Of a DNA stretch of 64,000 nt, positions 33,357 through 47,876 are shown piece by piece. The stretch's first letter is position 1. The number at the start of each line of letters is the position of its first letter. Both the position numbers and the translations under genes were made by a program. The stretch spans positions 62,001 to 126,000 of the forward strand of contig WHUX01000046.1 in NCBI GenBank assembly GCA_015179025.1, written 5' to 3'. Origin of the DNA: Terfezia claveryi. Its lineage: Eukaryota; Ascomycota; Pezizomycetes; Pezizales; Pezizaceae. Below the pieces are notes generated by a model, which was given only the letters and a program-made list of their open reading frames with translations, was not told the DNA's origin and ran no database searches.

Positions 33357-34372
33357 GTGAGCATTCACAATGGGGATCCCTGTCCGCCAAGGTTATCTCG
33401 CACTCCACAGAAAAAGGCAGAAATTATTGGGATGCACAAGGTTATGAGAGATTACAAATCTAGTGGGGGTAATTACAACAGTCGCATATACTGTCAAGAG
33501 GTGGAAGAAGTTAAATCCCTTTCCAGATCTGGCCGTCCCCCCCTAAGCCAGTGTACGGATTGACTGTCATCCAAAAAGCAGTCGGAATCCACCGGGAAAC
33601 CGCTTACGTATAACTTTCGAGCTACGATTGCCTCATGGATTAGCCGGAGCACCTTTTACCAGCGCACCTTTTATCACGTCCTCTGCAAATTGGATATGAA
33701 AATATTGCAAGACTAAGCGACAATGCCTTGACAAAAAGGCTGCTGCTGCTTGACTGCTATGAATAAGGTCATCTGAAGTGATGGGTTTGTTCTGTTGAGA
33801 AACCCTCGGACACAATGGGTTTTTTGACAAGAGAGGAAAAGTTTCATCCAGATAGTGTACAAGGCAAGAAGAAAGGCAATGGAGTTAAGGCTATGGCTTG
33901 GGGATGTTGTACGGGAGTTATATGTGGTTTATGGCCAGTGGAAAGAAATTATGAGATAGGAGAGGTGGGTAAGGCAGCTTATATTCAGACGTTGGAACCA
34001 GAATTTCCAGGAGGCCAAACTACCTATGGAGGACGTTTTACTCATACCAGGCAATGCTCTATATATACCTCACGACAGGCTTTAGTGTTGTTGGCAACCA
34101 AAGGCTACAAACTCCTCAAGTAATGCCCACCTGCGCACCGGACCTCAACCCCATCGAATATGCCTATACAAGCTCAAAATTCACCTTGCTCGCTACTATC
34201 CACATCTTGCACATCTCACGAACTCCCCGGAGGCTATCAAGCCAATCTTAACTGATGCGCTAATGCATTGCTGGGAGTTGATCCATCCGGCACATCTTCA
34301 AAATTTGGCTTCCAGTATGCCACGTCGGATTGAGGTAGTTATTCATGCAAAAGGATGGTATACCAGGTACTT
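33357..34372 (+). pseudogene. Tc1/mariner-type DDE transposase relic
   Basis: Consecutive pieces in shifting frames follow the order of a Tc1-like transposase. First comes a helix-turn-helix end (VKSLSRSGRPPLS near 33510-33545). Then come a catalytic-core part (KGNGVKAMAWGCCTGVICGLWPVE near 33870), a block AAYIQTLEPEF (33975), a damaged DNAPIHTS-like stretch followed by SRQALVLLATKGYKLLK (34070-34123), and the third-acid motif APDLNPIEYA (34135-34165). The end is DALMHCWELIHPAHLQNLAS...PRRIEVVIHAKGWYTRY in mixed frames. Several stops and shifts make it non-functional. Terminal repeats were not found. Confidence 0.8.
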
Positions 34373-37300
34373 ATTTTTTTACTCCTTGTATTTAGCTTTT
34401 ATTCCTTGCTCTCTGTCCATTTTTATCACTTATCTCGGTTCTGTAATGTGAAATAGAAGTACTCGCTGTCGCCGTTGGGTCAAAATACTTTTGACGTAGT
34501 ATTTCATCTACACTTCTTGCAACGCTACCAGAACGGTACTTACTGCACTACTTACATATACCAGCACGAACTATACTCGACTATCTACGAAAATTGGAAT
34601 TCATATTCGCCGTCCACATCAACCAACAGTAAGACTTATTGCCTAGCTAGATCAACGCTGTAGTCTAGTTTAGGATACAGCTGTTAAGTTGGAAACAGGC
34701 CTAGAACTAAATCAAGTGTACATAAACTATCGTAATTATTACCCTGAATCCCTGGACAGGTCATATTCGACATTTCGACTACCCAAAATGGAAATGACGC
34801 ACCCTAGAATGTGATAGTCTGGTGATTTTAACGGTCGCTTAACTAGGTCACACAGACTAGTCCACCTTCTTGTATATACGAGGATGCCCTTGCATAAAGT
34901 GAGATTCTGAATTTGAATTGGTTAGATAGAAAGGTACGGCCATACAACTCCAGTCCTCTGGATCTGTGTATTCGCAATTGCAAGACGTCCAAGCACAGTA
35001 GCCGGATTTTGAATTAAATGGAAGGCCACATAAACCACCCTCCAATAGTCAAAGCCCAGTACACTAGCTTTCGAGCATCCAACAGCGGAACCAACATTGA
35101 CAATGAAGCAGAACTCCGGGAAACGGCAGAAATCGTCTAGAACATAAGAATCAGAATGGAAAACTACATGACCAAAGACGCAAACGAGAACGGGGATGCG
35201 ACAAGAACTCCTTGGTTAAGACAACCAATCAGGCTAAAATCAAAAAGAAAAGTAGAAAAGTAACAAATAAATGCGCCCCTTCCCCCGATTTTCACAAATT
35301 ACAATCACACGTTCCTGACGAAGTGGTCCCGTTCCGCTCCAATTGCAGCTGCAGTCCTCTGGTGCACTCGGTTCTGGAGAGGCCATCCACATGCTTTACT
35401 TAGCTACTTGGCGCCCGCCACTTCCTATCCAATACCATTCGTCGTCGTCGTGTTGCTGTATATGAATCCCTTGCTGAGACTAAGAATACTCGAGCTCGAT
35501 GCCAGTGACCAAGGGGTGTTCATAACCAATTACATGCAGCCAACACCCTTGCAGGTAGAGCAGATGTACATAGCGCAAGAACTGCATCTGTAAAAAATTG
35601 CGTCTGAGATCCTGTTGCAAATACCACACTTATTTGCGGAACCAGAACCAGCGGGAATGCGCTCAAAGCTCTGATGTTGGCACATAGTGGAGATTGGATA
35701 GATGTGCGTGCTCGAAATATGTCGAGGGCAAGCTGGTGTAGAAGATCAAGTTCTAAATTGAGCGTAGAAAGGGCAAGTGTGCGTATATGGTGATATTGGA
35801 TAGGAATTCGAAGTAGGATTGAGGCTGATGTATACAATTTAATAAGGAGGTATTGGAGGATTTTTTTGGTGAGGCCGAGGAGTGGGAGTGACCTCACAAT
35901 ATATATATTTATTCTTCAGACGTCAGCACTGACACCAATATATGGATAACGCACTGATGCCCTGAATGGCCAGCTTTGTTAGAAATTAACCCTTGCTACC
36001 AGTGTGCCTCCGAATATACATCCGGCATACTATCTATACTAGGTCCTCTAATTCAATACAAGTTGCTAGACAGTCAGTTCAACCTGTGAGCAAGTACGTT
36101 TAGACCAAACCAGCCTCATAAATAGGTGATCAATCTATAGCAAACAAGGGATAAGCCTGGAGTAATATCTGTAGATTTGGTACTGCAGGCTTGCACAGAA
36201 TTAATCTCGGAGAGCCCAGGTAGAGGGGTAGGGGGCTCCTACAAATAAATCTTAGCAAGGGAGGAAGTGAGCCGGGTAATGCCGAACCGCAGTTGAGGAG
36301 TCAAGAAATGCATATACCACAGACTTACTTGAAGTAAGTATATATTCGGGCATTCCGTAAGTGTCTTTGGTGTAAAAGATAGCTGGCCCTCGGGCTATAT
36401 AACATGTATTGCTTGTACTTTGGTGCATTTATAGCTTGATTCGAAGCAGCTTGTGGTGGTGGATCTACCTTGAGTCATTATACCATTGTGATTAGGTACT
36501 TAGGATAATACTTACTTCTAAATTTATATATATACTACTCAGTACCTAGGTGTGTACTAACCTGTAATGGTATCGAGAGCTAGCTTTAGGCGTGGAATAG
36601 ATCAATTCTTTAATATCTCGGAATTGAGCTTGTACCCAAGGAGAAGGAAAAGTAACATGAGTATATATGCTCACCAACCAGATTATATTAGGCTGGTTAG
36701 TTAATCTCGATGACCGTTCTCGTACTCTTGACTACAAACGAGATAGTGAATTCAAGACTTATCTACTCTCTGATTCCCGAATAATCCGCGGTGTGGTGTA
36801 CTGGGTTGTGTGATAGGATTTACGAATACACGGCGAAGTAGGTTGATATAAATGGCCCTTTTGGTTGCCCGTTAGAACATGACTGACACGGACTTCAGCC
36901 TCCTCCGAGGAGCTAGTGGAAGCCAGACTAACTTCAGCAGGTTCGGAATTTCTAGTCTCGGCACAGGGCTTCCGATTACCCGAGGTACCTACGTCAGACG
37001 CCATACCTCTCAGAAGTTTTAGATCATCCAGTGGGGTTTCAATTAGATAAGGATCATAGGTTTAGGGCCTACACAGCATCATAAACATCATCAATGAATG
37101 CATATGGTCCATCTACTTAGTTCCGTGTATCCGGCCATGCACTCTACAAGCAATTCTATAATAAATTTAGATATAATACAGTACCCAGGAAATAGATGCT
37201 ACGGGCTCCTTTTTGCCTCGAGCGCATGAAACATACAGTGGTGAAATAGCAAATATGTAAGAAACAAGCGACGAGACTTAGAGAAATAGGTACAAGAGAT

Positions 37301-40300
37301 CTAAAGATATTATGCTATTGTTTATTCTCATGATTGGAGATTTCGTTATAGGAGGTGGCTCGGTGCCTTGCTGCGATATCGTACGGCCCAATATCTAAGT
37401 ATATCTAATTTTTGATATATATGCATGGGATTGCTGCTAAAGATCATATGGCTAAATATATAAACAGCCATGAGGGTCGCCACAAGACAAGATGCAAGAT
37501 ATATGATTACATATAGATATGCAGTAACTACATACATAGATATCAATTTTATAAGTAACTAATCTTGAGATAAACTCCAAGTACTAGTAAGCAACCTTCT
37601 GAATGATTACTTCCATAATTCAATTAGTAACGTTCACAATGGCCCAACCTACTATCGGCAATGACTTCCGAAGCCCTGTAGTAGCCGCGCCACTATCATA
37701 ATCATATTCCTGATACGGCGTTCGCCTCAATCGTTTTCTTTGAGCCAGGTATATCCCAGTCTGAATTTCTAACGACTTATTAAAAGTCACAATTGTGTTT
37801 GGCCAGTTGTAGATCACTCAGCTCGTTTATATTCTTATTCGACATGTCCTTAAGCCTTCAGGTCCGCGTTAGGGTCGCCTGACACTTTAAAGCTGTACTG
37901 AGGCCAGAATGAAGTCTTAATATATTCGAATGGACGAGGCAAGCAACCTCTACTTTTGGTAGATTGTGTTGTTCTAACTATAGAAATGGTTCCAGACTAA
38001 GAAGTGGTCGCTAAGTTTTGAGGCTCCAGTATATTGCCACAGGTAGGTCGATTGGGTAATCTACCCCGAGTTATCTCAAGCCACCGCATCACAGAAAATG
38101 TAGTTAAGTATTATCGGTGCATTAGTTTCAGTGGCGGTGGAAAAACCGAGAGACAGTATTAGCCGTCCCGACATATATGTAGGGCTCATCCCGCACCACG
38201 TTTTACTCCTTGACCGATACTATAGGTTACTGCTGTCTCTAACATGTTCCATGCACTTTGATCCCCTCAACTAGAGTATGCACGTGGGCTAGCATGTATG
38301 TAACGTTCCTAGCAATTGAAAACCTAACCAGCCATAGTCACGTTCTACCTGCAATTTAGATCTCTCAGATCTCCAACATTGACTCACACATTCAGGTTGG
38401 CTTGCAGATGCTGGTTTCCCAGGAGACCCTGGTACAAGAGTTTGATCACTTTCCTTCCATCAAGCCTTGAGGCGAGGCTTTGCTAATGCTTAGACAACAA
38501 TATTTACACTCTCATCTCAAAGATAACCCACGAGAGAAGCGTGGGGGAGCAGGGCAACATTTTTGGGGGTTTGAGTGATAACCTTCGTTATATGTCATAT
38601 TCCGATTAATATAAAATTCCGTCTCCCAAGTCCCCGGTTTCGATCTCCTTCGGCTGTATGCACCACGGTTGTTGGTGAATATATTAGTGCAACCACGGCC
38701 CATGGGCATCAAAAGCGTTAATATATGCGCATGCATGCACTACCATTGTTTCAACTTGCAATTGCGATTACGGTAATGTTAAAATCGAAAGGGTTAGGCC
38801 CAAATGTGCCTGTCCTCTTGTTGTAACCGCTAGGACAAAACTTGATCACTGGGTGCTAGTGCCTCGACACCGAAAGTATTTGTACGCTCACACTGCTAAG
38901 TAAGCTATATATCTGGCAACTTTTTCCCAATTAATATTCTACTGGTACAGTTGAACATAACATGAGCGATACTAAGATTCTCCTTGAATTCGGGAGAAAA
39001 TAATGTGCAGATCACCGGATACAGCAAGTGCTGAGACTTGGTAAAATGTGGGTTCATCATTATAAATATGAGTTCCAAATCTTTGAATCTGTTGTTTACC
39101 GGGAAATGCCAGCCCATCTCCCATTAATGTAGTACAAAGGCCATGTGGTTGCCCCATTCCCATTATTCCTCCGATGTGTTCTTATCAGTCCCAGCTCTTT
39201 GTTTCTGGCGATAAGATATCACCTTCTGTGGGGGGTTCTTTGACGTTCATTTCAATTTAGTTCCCAACCCCCAACCCCTATACCAGTCTCGATGACGTCA
39301 ATATAAGTATTCCTTTCACAAGCATTCCCACATGAAAGACTGCACATAGAAATATAACTAACGCGCAACGGTTCATCTGAAGTACCTTCTAGTATTATCC
39401 TAATGGATAAAACTTAACAGCAGCTAATATAATAATACTATATAATGCTATGACTGCTGGATATCACAGAAACCTTCACTATAAGGCTGTTGAAATTTTA
39501 AGAGTATGGAATATATTTCCTCATCTAGAGATCTCACGAGATTGATCGAACATTACTTTATCGTGGGGGGGGAGGATGGGTATTACAAAATTTCAACACC
39601 TTTTCTCACACTGAATCGTGATTCACGGGTCATAAGGCAAAACATACGACTCACCCAAATCCTTGGGACCACACGCCACTAACCTAATTAAACTGGAATT
39701 CACATAAAAAAAAAGGAAACTTTGTTTGTCCGGACTTGGAGCCTTCCCGAACTGAAACAAATGTTGGAGGCTTGGAGGCTTAGAGGCTTAGATAAGATAT
39801 TGAAGGACCATACTGAGAATTGGTTGAATGAGCTTTTCGAAGCTGAAGGCAATAAAATGCCGTTCTCATCTTTTCTTCTGTTTAACAGGGGCCCAGCTTT
39901 TGCTTAGTGGATGCTACTGCTGGTTCCCGCAGCCTTGGTTCAAATGTTCTAGATCCGCACCCCCCCCAGAAATGGGTGTTTGATACGATAGTTAGCAAGT
40001 AACTGTTATAAATATATATATCAAATCCCCCGTTATTCTGTCTCACTGAAATATATTTTTTTTTACTGATTAGAGTTTGAAAAATGAAAACCCTAGTCTA
40101 GATTTTTGCAGCGTATAAAACCCTTTATTTTTTTTTTTTTTTGGCGCCCAGGACAGCACACAATAACCATTATCTATGACCAAATTCAAAGGACATGCTT
40201 CAGAGTATTCAAGCACATGATGGAAGATACATTGTCAATGTAGAAAACAATGCATGTTATAGAGATTTGATAGCCCTATATAGGGTGAAAGTGAGTCTCA

Positions 40301-41970
40301 CGCCCGTCAGGGCAAATCTAGTAGCTTCTCGATTTGGTCAATTTTCGAAAAGTACGACTACTGATTACGGGTAACATAAGTAGTTTAACTCTGCTTATCT
40401 AGAACATCATTTATGTTATGTTTTTCTCTCCGGTACAAGTGAGCCCCACTCGCGGTGGGGTTTGCTTTGTCGCAACTGCTAAACGCGAAAGCTTACATAC
40501 TTGTAAGTCGTAGATTACCAATATTATTTTTTTTTTTTTCCTTCTGTCTCAGTTCCTGGCAGGGGTCTGTTTGCTTTCCCTCCAGATATATAATGGCTCG
40601 TGAAAACGTAAGGCTTCGAGGTATACTGTATATTTGCCACTTGGTCATGGGCCTTAGACTAGGTGTGGGTACAGCCATATTCCCTTTGCCTTTTGAGCAA
40701 CCTTGGGAGAGTAATCCCTAGGATAATGCTGGTTCAATGCCATCCACCCACTATGTACTAGGTATCTGTTTTTTGGTTCAGGACTGTTTTGACAAATCCT
40801 CCCACAGCCCTTATCAGACATTGTCTGACCTGAAACGGCAGAGGCGTGCAGTCATTTCGGAATTGAGGAGCCCATTTCGCTCAGGCCGTGAGCCTTGGAA
40901 TATTATTCGGTTATGGAGAACTACTACGAGGGTGAACGGGAATATCCGAAGAGGGAATATGGAATGGGGCATTATCAACAAGATTCGTTTTCGAGTTAAC
41001 AGGCACCCCTCCCCAATGGACAGTAGAGCAACATATTGCAACGGTGCAGCATGTTGGATTTGATATCGCAAAAGCCCAGGCCATGAACGAAGACAATGTT
41101 TAAGTTGTATTTATTTTTGATGGTGGCTTTTTTTGAACTCATGCATAAACGGATATGATGGTTCGGTCATGAGTGGAATCAATGAATAGGGTTGACCTTT
41201 TTTTTTTTTTCTTAAAGAAAATATATTATATATATAAACTATCAAAAGTAAAAAAATAAATCACTGTATAATTATGAGTCTTGAGAACTTTTTCGCTGCG
41301 TGACTGTATTTTTATAACTTAACCTTGAGATTTTTTTTTTATTCCAATTGTGAGAAACTTGATTGAGCTATAGCTTATACATACTTCATAGCACACGCGG
41401 GGCGGCAGATTAACTTACCTCTTGAATCCTTGAATCTATCGTTTTGAGGTATTAAAAAAAAAAAAAAAGATTGAGCAGTAGATAAGTAATGCAGTGGAAG
41501 AGGGGGCGTTCTATCCACTCTGATGGGCCCTTTTTAGAACGTCAACCGCATCACAATAACTCTTCTGTATTGAATCATACTCTGCCACGTGCAATTTTTG
41601 GTCTACAGTGTCTACAAGCAAAACACGATTGACATAAATCGCTTGGATTACTCAAACAGGTATCGCCAATATGGAGGGGGGGGAGGGGGTATTCAAAGGC
41701 TATCTCCGTGTCCATCATCCGGATAGCATTTCATGAAATTCTTGGAAGTTTCTTAGGCTCCCCAACGCAAGATGGTAGGTTCTTTGGTAGTGTAGTCTCC
41801 TATAATTGCTTCAAAAGTTACCAAGTACATATCACTGCTTACTCTCTGTTATTTAATACCAGTAATTTGTGACACAGCAGGGGGGGGCATCCTTTCATGA
41901 CAACCTTTTAGCAAGGGTGAATAGTCCTGTATAATCATTTGCAAAATTGAATAGCCCATAGTTTTGTCTG

Positions 41971-42010
<40 letters not shown>

Positions 42011-44209
42011 GTGTAACAGAGAGATACACCCTAGCAATGGTGGGCGGTATCCACAGCAAAAACCAGCATGTGTGAAGTAACCAGGATTCAGATATAACCG
42101 CCGACTTTCATTTGTTTTTTTCCTACAGAACCTAGTCCTGGGTCCTTTTAATCTTGAAAGTCTCATCCGGTGGACTCTAGTGTAGGTACAGTATTGCTAT
42201 TGCTGCATTGTCTACTGCGCCGGGGTTGTTGGCGACTAGTTCAGACATGAAGTTCAGGGTAATTGTACATACTCTCTTCAATCAAGCAGAGAGCAAACGT
42301 GGCGGCAATTTAGCAACGGTTAGATTTGAAGGGTTTTATTGTAGGCCCTGCATCTCCTATTACTTACTGTACAGTAAAAGTAACTTTAGAACTTTAAAAG
42401 GCTCCTCAGCAGCCTAGTAGGAGAGGAGGGATTCAGCCTGATGTTAAGTATGAAAACAACGAATGATCCCATTGGAAGCTAACAAATAGGATGAGGTAGC
42501 TCCGAGCCAACCTCAGCAAGACTTGATTCGGAAAGAGGAATTGATCGAGGAAGTTACAGCTGTGGCCAACAGATGAGTATCATTGGAAAACAAGTGATGT
42601 GGAGCCACTATGATGCTGATATAAATAATCAGACCAGATATTCAACGATTTCAGGTTGGTTAACACTGTAAAGCAGTTGATTGATTGCTTTGTGCGTCAT
42701 CGAGGTCTCCAGTAGCTAGAAGAAGAAAAGAGGCATATGCTCACTGCCTAGTTAAACCTCCCCAATACCAATTTTTGTTCTGGGTCTATTGACCTAGTAA
42801 TAGTGTCTCAATAACAAAAACCAACATACATGCTACCTACAGCTAATACAATCAAATTCCTTCTTATCCCTTAAAAGCACGATTCAACTCCGTTCAATGC
42901 AACAAACCACTCACTCACACTTCCCAAATCGAGTAATGCCCAAAAAAGGAACTTATCTACTTTTTTTCTCCGTTTCCTCTCCAAAGTCATAATATGGGCA
43001 TGGGATACCTGGATTTTTTATGGTTTTGTTTTCTTAATGAGACTCCGCTGAATATTTATTAGGATAGGTTTGAGGGGGGTAAGTAAGGTATCGGGTATAG
43101 TTATAGCGTCGTTGAAGCCTCTGGAGGTGAGTAGATGGTGGGGTTATTGAGGAAAGTAGAAACCTAGGTTAGGTACTTAATGGGATCTAAAGTGTGGTGC
43201 TTGCATCGGTGAATATATGCAGCTGCCAGACTACACCAAACCATTACCCTGAGCCCGTCCGCATTACCACACAAACCTCACTACCAACAATCACAAGCCC
43301 TCCACTCCATTCCCTGTGATATAAGTAACAGATTTTTTTTATTTCATCCTCCCACGCCTACGTACGTCCACACAAACAACAGCTCATATCCATACTCCAC
43401 TGCGGTACTAGTACAAGTATCAAGTATCAGGTAAGTTAGAGTACACAAAACTAGGGAAACATCACATACAGCATCACTCGAGAGAAACATTCTCAACATA
43501 AATACGCAAACCAAACATCGAGAAAACACCTACAACATACAATGTAACCCAAAAAAAACCAGAACAGAACCCCAAAGGAACTCAGAGGCAAAAAAAAAAA
43601 GTAGGTAGTAGAGATGCATATATGTATGTATGCATGGAGCAATCCTCTCATCGGCGCAAGATATTAATTAGCAAAGTGGATCGTATCGTATCCTCTAAAT
43701 GCCTTTTGTTCCCCCGACTCCTTTGACCAATGGCATACCATCCATACCCCGATAACCCACTAAGAAAGGTGAGAACCAGATCTGTGTTTGAAATAAACAA
43801 GAAAAAAAGAACATTCAGAAAAAAAAACTAACCAAAGGACCCAGAAGCCAGACCCAGACAAAACTGGAAGTGCTTAGTCCTCCCGCACCAATTTTCTAAC
43901 TGCCCAAGACCCGGGGCGAAGCCCAGATGCACCCGAAAGATGCTGAGGCTGTTGAAAGGTGGTGATGCAGTCTCCAACCCGAGAAAAAGCGCCAGATAAG
44001 AAGCCCCAAACGACGCAAATTGTGATGGTGTGTGGCGAATGATTCACAGCACATTATATTGGCGGTGAATCCTAGGCGAAATAAAACACAAAACTCCTGG
44101 ACAGCTACAGCAATTGGACGAAACAAACCACTGGGACTTGAGACCAAGTTAAGTTAATAATCAACATCATCCCAGCCTCTTCCCTTGACATTGGCCAACT
44201 CATCCATTA
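34373..44209. other. 9.8-kb gene desert
   Basis: No frame longer than about 125 codons and none with recognisable motifs. Homopolymer tracts are frequent (T runs near 40127-40142, 40527-40540, 41200-41210 and 41970-42008; A run near 41454-41469). A damaged coding-looking stretch at 40840-41102 reads NYYEGEREYPKREYGMGHYQ, then after a shift LTGTPPQWTVEQHIATVQHV; the family is unknown. A short inverted pair GTTGAAATTTT/AAAATTTCAAC lies at 39487-39600. A hairpin-like AACCAGATTATATTAGGCTG at 36665-36690 resembles micro-element ends. The last kilobase is the 3' flank of RAD21. Confidence 0.5.
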
Positions 44210-46539
44210 CTAAACTTCCACCCTCGCATTCCTAATCGGGATATCCGCTGCCCTTCTCTTCTTTTGCTCTTCTGCAGCCTTACTCTCCTCTGCCTCCTTC
44301 CTCGTCTGCTCTTCCTCCGCAATCTGTTGCTCGTCCTTCTCCTCCGCCCACTTGCCCCATAGTCCTTTCTTTGGCGCAATGAGGATATCCCCACCGAAGC
44401 CCTTCTCCTGCTTCACCTTGACTGCATCCTTTGTTGCCAGAACGAGAACCTCAAAGAACATTTTGGTAGCGTCAACACGAGAAGTTGTTGCAGGAGGGAG
44501 AAGATCTTGGAATTTGCGTTGCTCACGGTTGAGAGCGGCGGAGTGTCGACGTTGCTGGGTTCCGCTAGGACTGCTGGTGACGTCGGCGGCAGCAGAGAAT
44601 TCGGATCTTAGGAGGTGTACGGCGGCTATGGTTTGTTGGGAGAGAGGGCCGGTGCTGACAGGTTCGTGAATGCCTGGGAGAATGTCACTTTCACCGTGGA
44701 ATGAGGTTCCGTTGACGCCAGCGCCGTCAATGACATGAGAACCAGCGCGCTCACCAGGGCGTACTAATGTAATGTTAGCGGATTTAGGTGGAAAGGGGGT
44801 GGTGTTAGCATACGAGTCTCATCACCGGCAAGCATGAAAGTATCGTCGTCAACCATTTGGACGTCTCTTCCACCGAAATCAAGTAACTCTCCGCTGTCGT
44901 CACCTTGGTGATCGTCATCATCATCATCGCGCTGCTTAGCTTCTGCAGCTGCTGCCTCAGCGGCTACTATCCCCTCATTAAACATGCTATCGTCGCCGAG
45001 ATCCAGCTGGATACGCTTCGCTGGGCTCTCCTTCCCAGTTCCATCTTCCCCCTCTGCCGTTTGTTCCTCTTCTCGCTTCCTCTTGGCAGCCGCCATGCGC
45101 TTAACGAACTCGGGGCTCAGAAGCCCAGCCAGGTCAGGATGGATATTCTTTGGATAAAAGACACTTGAAGCAAAACCTCCTGTGCGTTGCATTGTCACGA
45201 GGGCCAAAACTCCAGCATCCCGGGGAAGGAAGCTTGGTTCCTTAAGAATACTGCTGCGATCCTCCTGTTGTGCCTTGATCTGTTTTGCCTTGATTTCAGT
45301 GACAGTATCTTCCACAAGGAATCGCTTCCGCGGTGCACTGGGTTTGGCGGCAACCACTACCTCCTCCGGCTCCTTGCTACCTTCGCGGGCGTCATCCACA
45401 AAGGTCATGTCCAACACACCGGTACCCTTAGGACGAATCTCCGCTTCGAGTTCTCGTTCCACAGAAGATCTAACAGACGAGAGTGGGGACATAGAGTCAC
45501 GATTTTTACCATTACCGTCGCCATGATCAGGAATTCGGAGACCTTCAAGACATTCAAGACCAAGGGAGGCAGCATTTATATCTTGCTCGTGAGGGCCCAA
45601 AATAGCCGAAATTTCTTCACCAATACCAGCTTGCCAATCCAAAGATTGATTGGCTCCAAAATCATCATCACCTCCGAGATTAAGATCTTCATCCAATTGA
45701 AGAGGCTGCTCGGACTTATCCTGTGGCCTGGCTTTCGGAGTGGCCCCACTCATTGTGACGTCAAGCTGAAAATCGTCTCTAGTAAAATCCTCACTTATAC
45801 CTCTCGATGGGGGCCTATCTCTTCCCATTTCAATACTGATATCATCATCTTCCTCGAGGAGGTTTCGTTCCTTCACCCTTAATGGTCGCTTGTCCTCAAC
45901 TTGCAATGGTTCCCCAATATCTAATCCAAGATCATCCTCAAGTTGGAGTACACTGTCTTCCATGTCAAGGCGGGAATCAGCTGCTCTACCAGTCTCTATC
46001 TGTGACTCATTGAGGAAAGTGCTATCGTCAATCATAATGTCTCGTCGGCGCGAAATAGGTTGGGACCCTCCGTCCAGATTGAGGTCACCAAGGTCGGCTA
46101 GGAGTGATGAAGGGTCTGGCATGAGAAGGTCAAGTTCTGTGATGACATCGGGAAGGGTCAGTTGGGCTGCCGAGTGGGCGGTCGTTCCCGTCTGCAGATC
46201 GACATTTCCGGGGCGGAAAGCCTGTAGGAGTCAGTAATGAATCTTTGGGAAACAACTCGGAGGAATTTGTCCTACCATCTTGATCTTCACCAATGCTTCA
46301 CTGCAGTCCTCATACAAATAGCGTGCTTTCCGGGAATATATCCTGACAACACCGAGCAATAATTGACCACTTAACCTCAACGCCATGGGTGCCTGATCCT
46401 GGCCCACGATAGCCCCAACTGAAGTTTGTATATTGGTCTGTAAAATATTAGTTTTCGAGAGCTTGCGCTCCAAATTGGCCGAAAGCCAGACTCGGGCCAG
46501 AGGCCCAGTCTTTGAAAGGAGTGTTTCAGAGTAAAACAT
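44210..46539 (-). CDS. RAD21: RAD21/SCC1 cohesin kleisin subunit
   Basis: Three exons (46539-46276, 46221-44814, 44763-44210), with introns of 54 and 50 bp in correct phase, give 741 residues. The first exon is the conserved Rad21/Rec8 N-terminal domain (MFYSETLLSKTGPLARVWLS, then GVVRIYSRKARYLYEDCSEALVKIK) that binds SMC3. The long acidic middle is poorly conserved and should carry separase cleavage sites. The C-terminus (REQRKFQDLLPPATTSRVDA, then FFEVLVLATKDAVKVKQ) is the winged helix that binds the SMC1 head. It closes the cohesin ring and holds sister chromatids together until anaphase. REC8 is the meiotic paralogue; this overall layout fits the mitotic form better. Divergent from PMR1 across about 1.3 kb. 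Confidence 0.95.
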
Positions 46540-46855
46540 TCTGAATATTTAGCAAATACAGTAGAAGGTGGGGAGAAGTGCTGGCGTGGAGCGCCAGGTG
46601 AATAGGGGTGAGGAGCAAAAGTTGAGTTGGGTAAGCGCGTTGTTTGCGATGCAGGTCGAGTTTGCTGGTTACTTTTGACTTTTCAGGTGGGTTTCGCCAG
46701 GTGACGCGATGAGAAGTCGCGGGCCGCAATAAGCCAACCCCAAAAGTTGGCCGGCCACTTTGTATCTGCCGGCAGTAAAGCGAGATTCAGCTGCAAGTTA
46801 TAGGGGAAATATAGAGCGTCGTAGGCGAACAATGGAGGGAGGAAGGTGGCGCTGT

Positions 46856-46893
46856 TGTGGGGGGGGTGGGGGGTGGGGGGTGGGGGGTGGGTG
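46856..46893 (+). promoter_or_regulatory. G-run tract able to form a G-quadruplex, RAD21 upstream region
   Basis: Four runs of six to eight G separated by single T (GTGGGGGGGGTGGGGGGTGG repeated). It lies about 320 bp upstream of the RAD21 start, in the region shared with PMR1. The G-rich strand is plus. A regulatory role is inference. Confidence 0.4.
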
Positions 46894-47202
46894 AGCGATG
46901 GCCGGGGAAGCGATGCGGATGAATTGTTATTGTTTGTCTAGGTGAAAGCGATAAGCAAAGTGCAAAGTGCAAAATGCAGAGTGCAAAAACAAATCTGACG
47001 CTGTTGCTGTTGCTGTGACAGTAGGTATGTATTATAGAGCTGTGGGAGGTGGTGACGCCGCTGGCGATGGAGTTTGTTGATACAGAGCCACGAAGGGGGT
47101 GAGGTTTTACTAGGAGGTTTGTTTGAAACACATGTGCTCAAGTTCGCGGGTACCGTGACGGGCAATACGCGTGAGCATGTGTACGACACGTCCCTGCATC
47201 GA

Positions 47203-47277
47203 CCAGTGCAGCCACCAGTGCAGCCACCAGTGCAGCCACCAGTGCAGCCACCAGTGCAGCCACCAGTGCAGCCACCA
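47203..47277 (+). repeat. 12-bp tandem repeat, about six copies
   Basis: CCAGTGCAGCCA is repeated about six times without visible change. It lies between the RAD21 and PMR1 starts. Confidence 0.9.
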
Positions 47278-47876
47278 ACTTGGCGCTCTGCATTGGGCAG
47301 CTGGAGGGAAAAAGGGGGACAACAGCGCGGAATTGGATTTATGCTAGATTTATGCTATGCCTGCCCGATGCTGACGGAGTAGACTCCGTCTCCGTATGCT
47401 GTACCGTACCGCGTATCGTGAATGCAGCGGTGCATAAGTATTCGCGTACGGGAATACATAGGTACAGTATGTACTGTACTACCCACATACCAGCCCATAC
47501 CCAGCCGCCCAACAGCCTGAGCTGCAAATAATAAAAAGAGTCGTACCAGTAATCTCCCCCCCCTTCCCCTCCCCGTACTCCGTACATAGGTACCAATTCT
47601 CCTGCAGCCCTTTCATTTGACGATAGTACCCCCTTCATTGGCGTCTTCCTCCAGCTTCGTGCCCTTCTTGCCGCCCTTGCCCGCTATGTCTTCACCCTTG
47701 ATTCTGTAGATTTCATAGCAATATTGCCCAATTTCCGAGAAGCCTCTGACCCAAGTATCAGGCGTCCGTTGATGGTGTCGACGGTCAGGAGCACCTCGGA
47801 TTCAGTTACAACTCGACTCGGAACGCCGCCTCGAAACAACCCACCCCCCCCCAAACACACGCACACTTTCACCATC

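Noticed and set aside
33633..33830. 65-codon minus frame
   Set aside because: Antisense to the Tc1/mariner relic; no independent support.
36665..36690. Hairpin AACCAGATTATATTAGGC as another micro-element
   Set aside because: Resembles inverted family ends but lacks the TAGTCT head and any flanking duplication; kept only as a note.
45187..45882. 231-codon plus-strand frame
   Set aside because: Antisense to the RAD21 middle exon; no conserved features.
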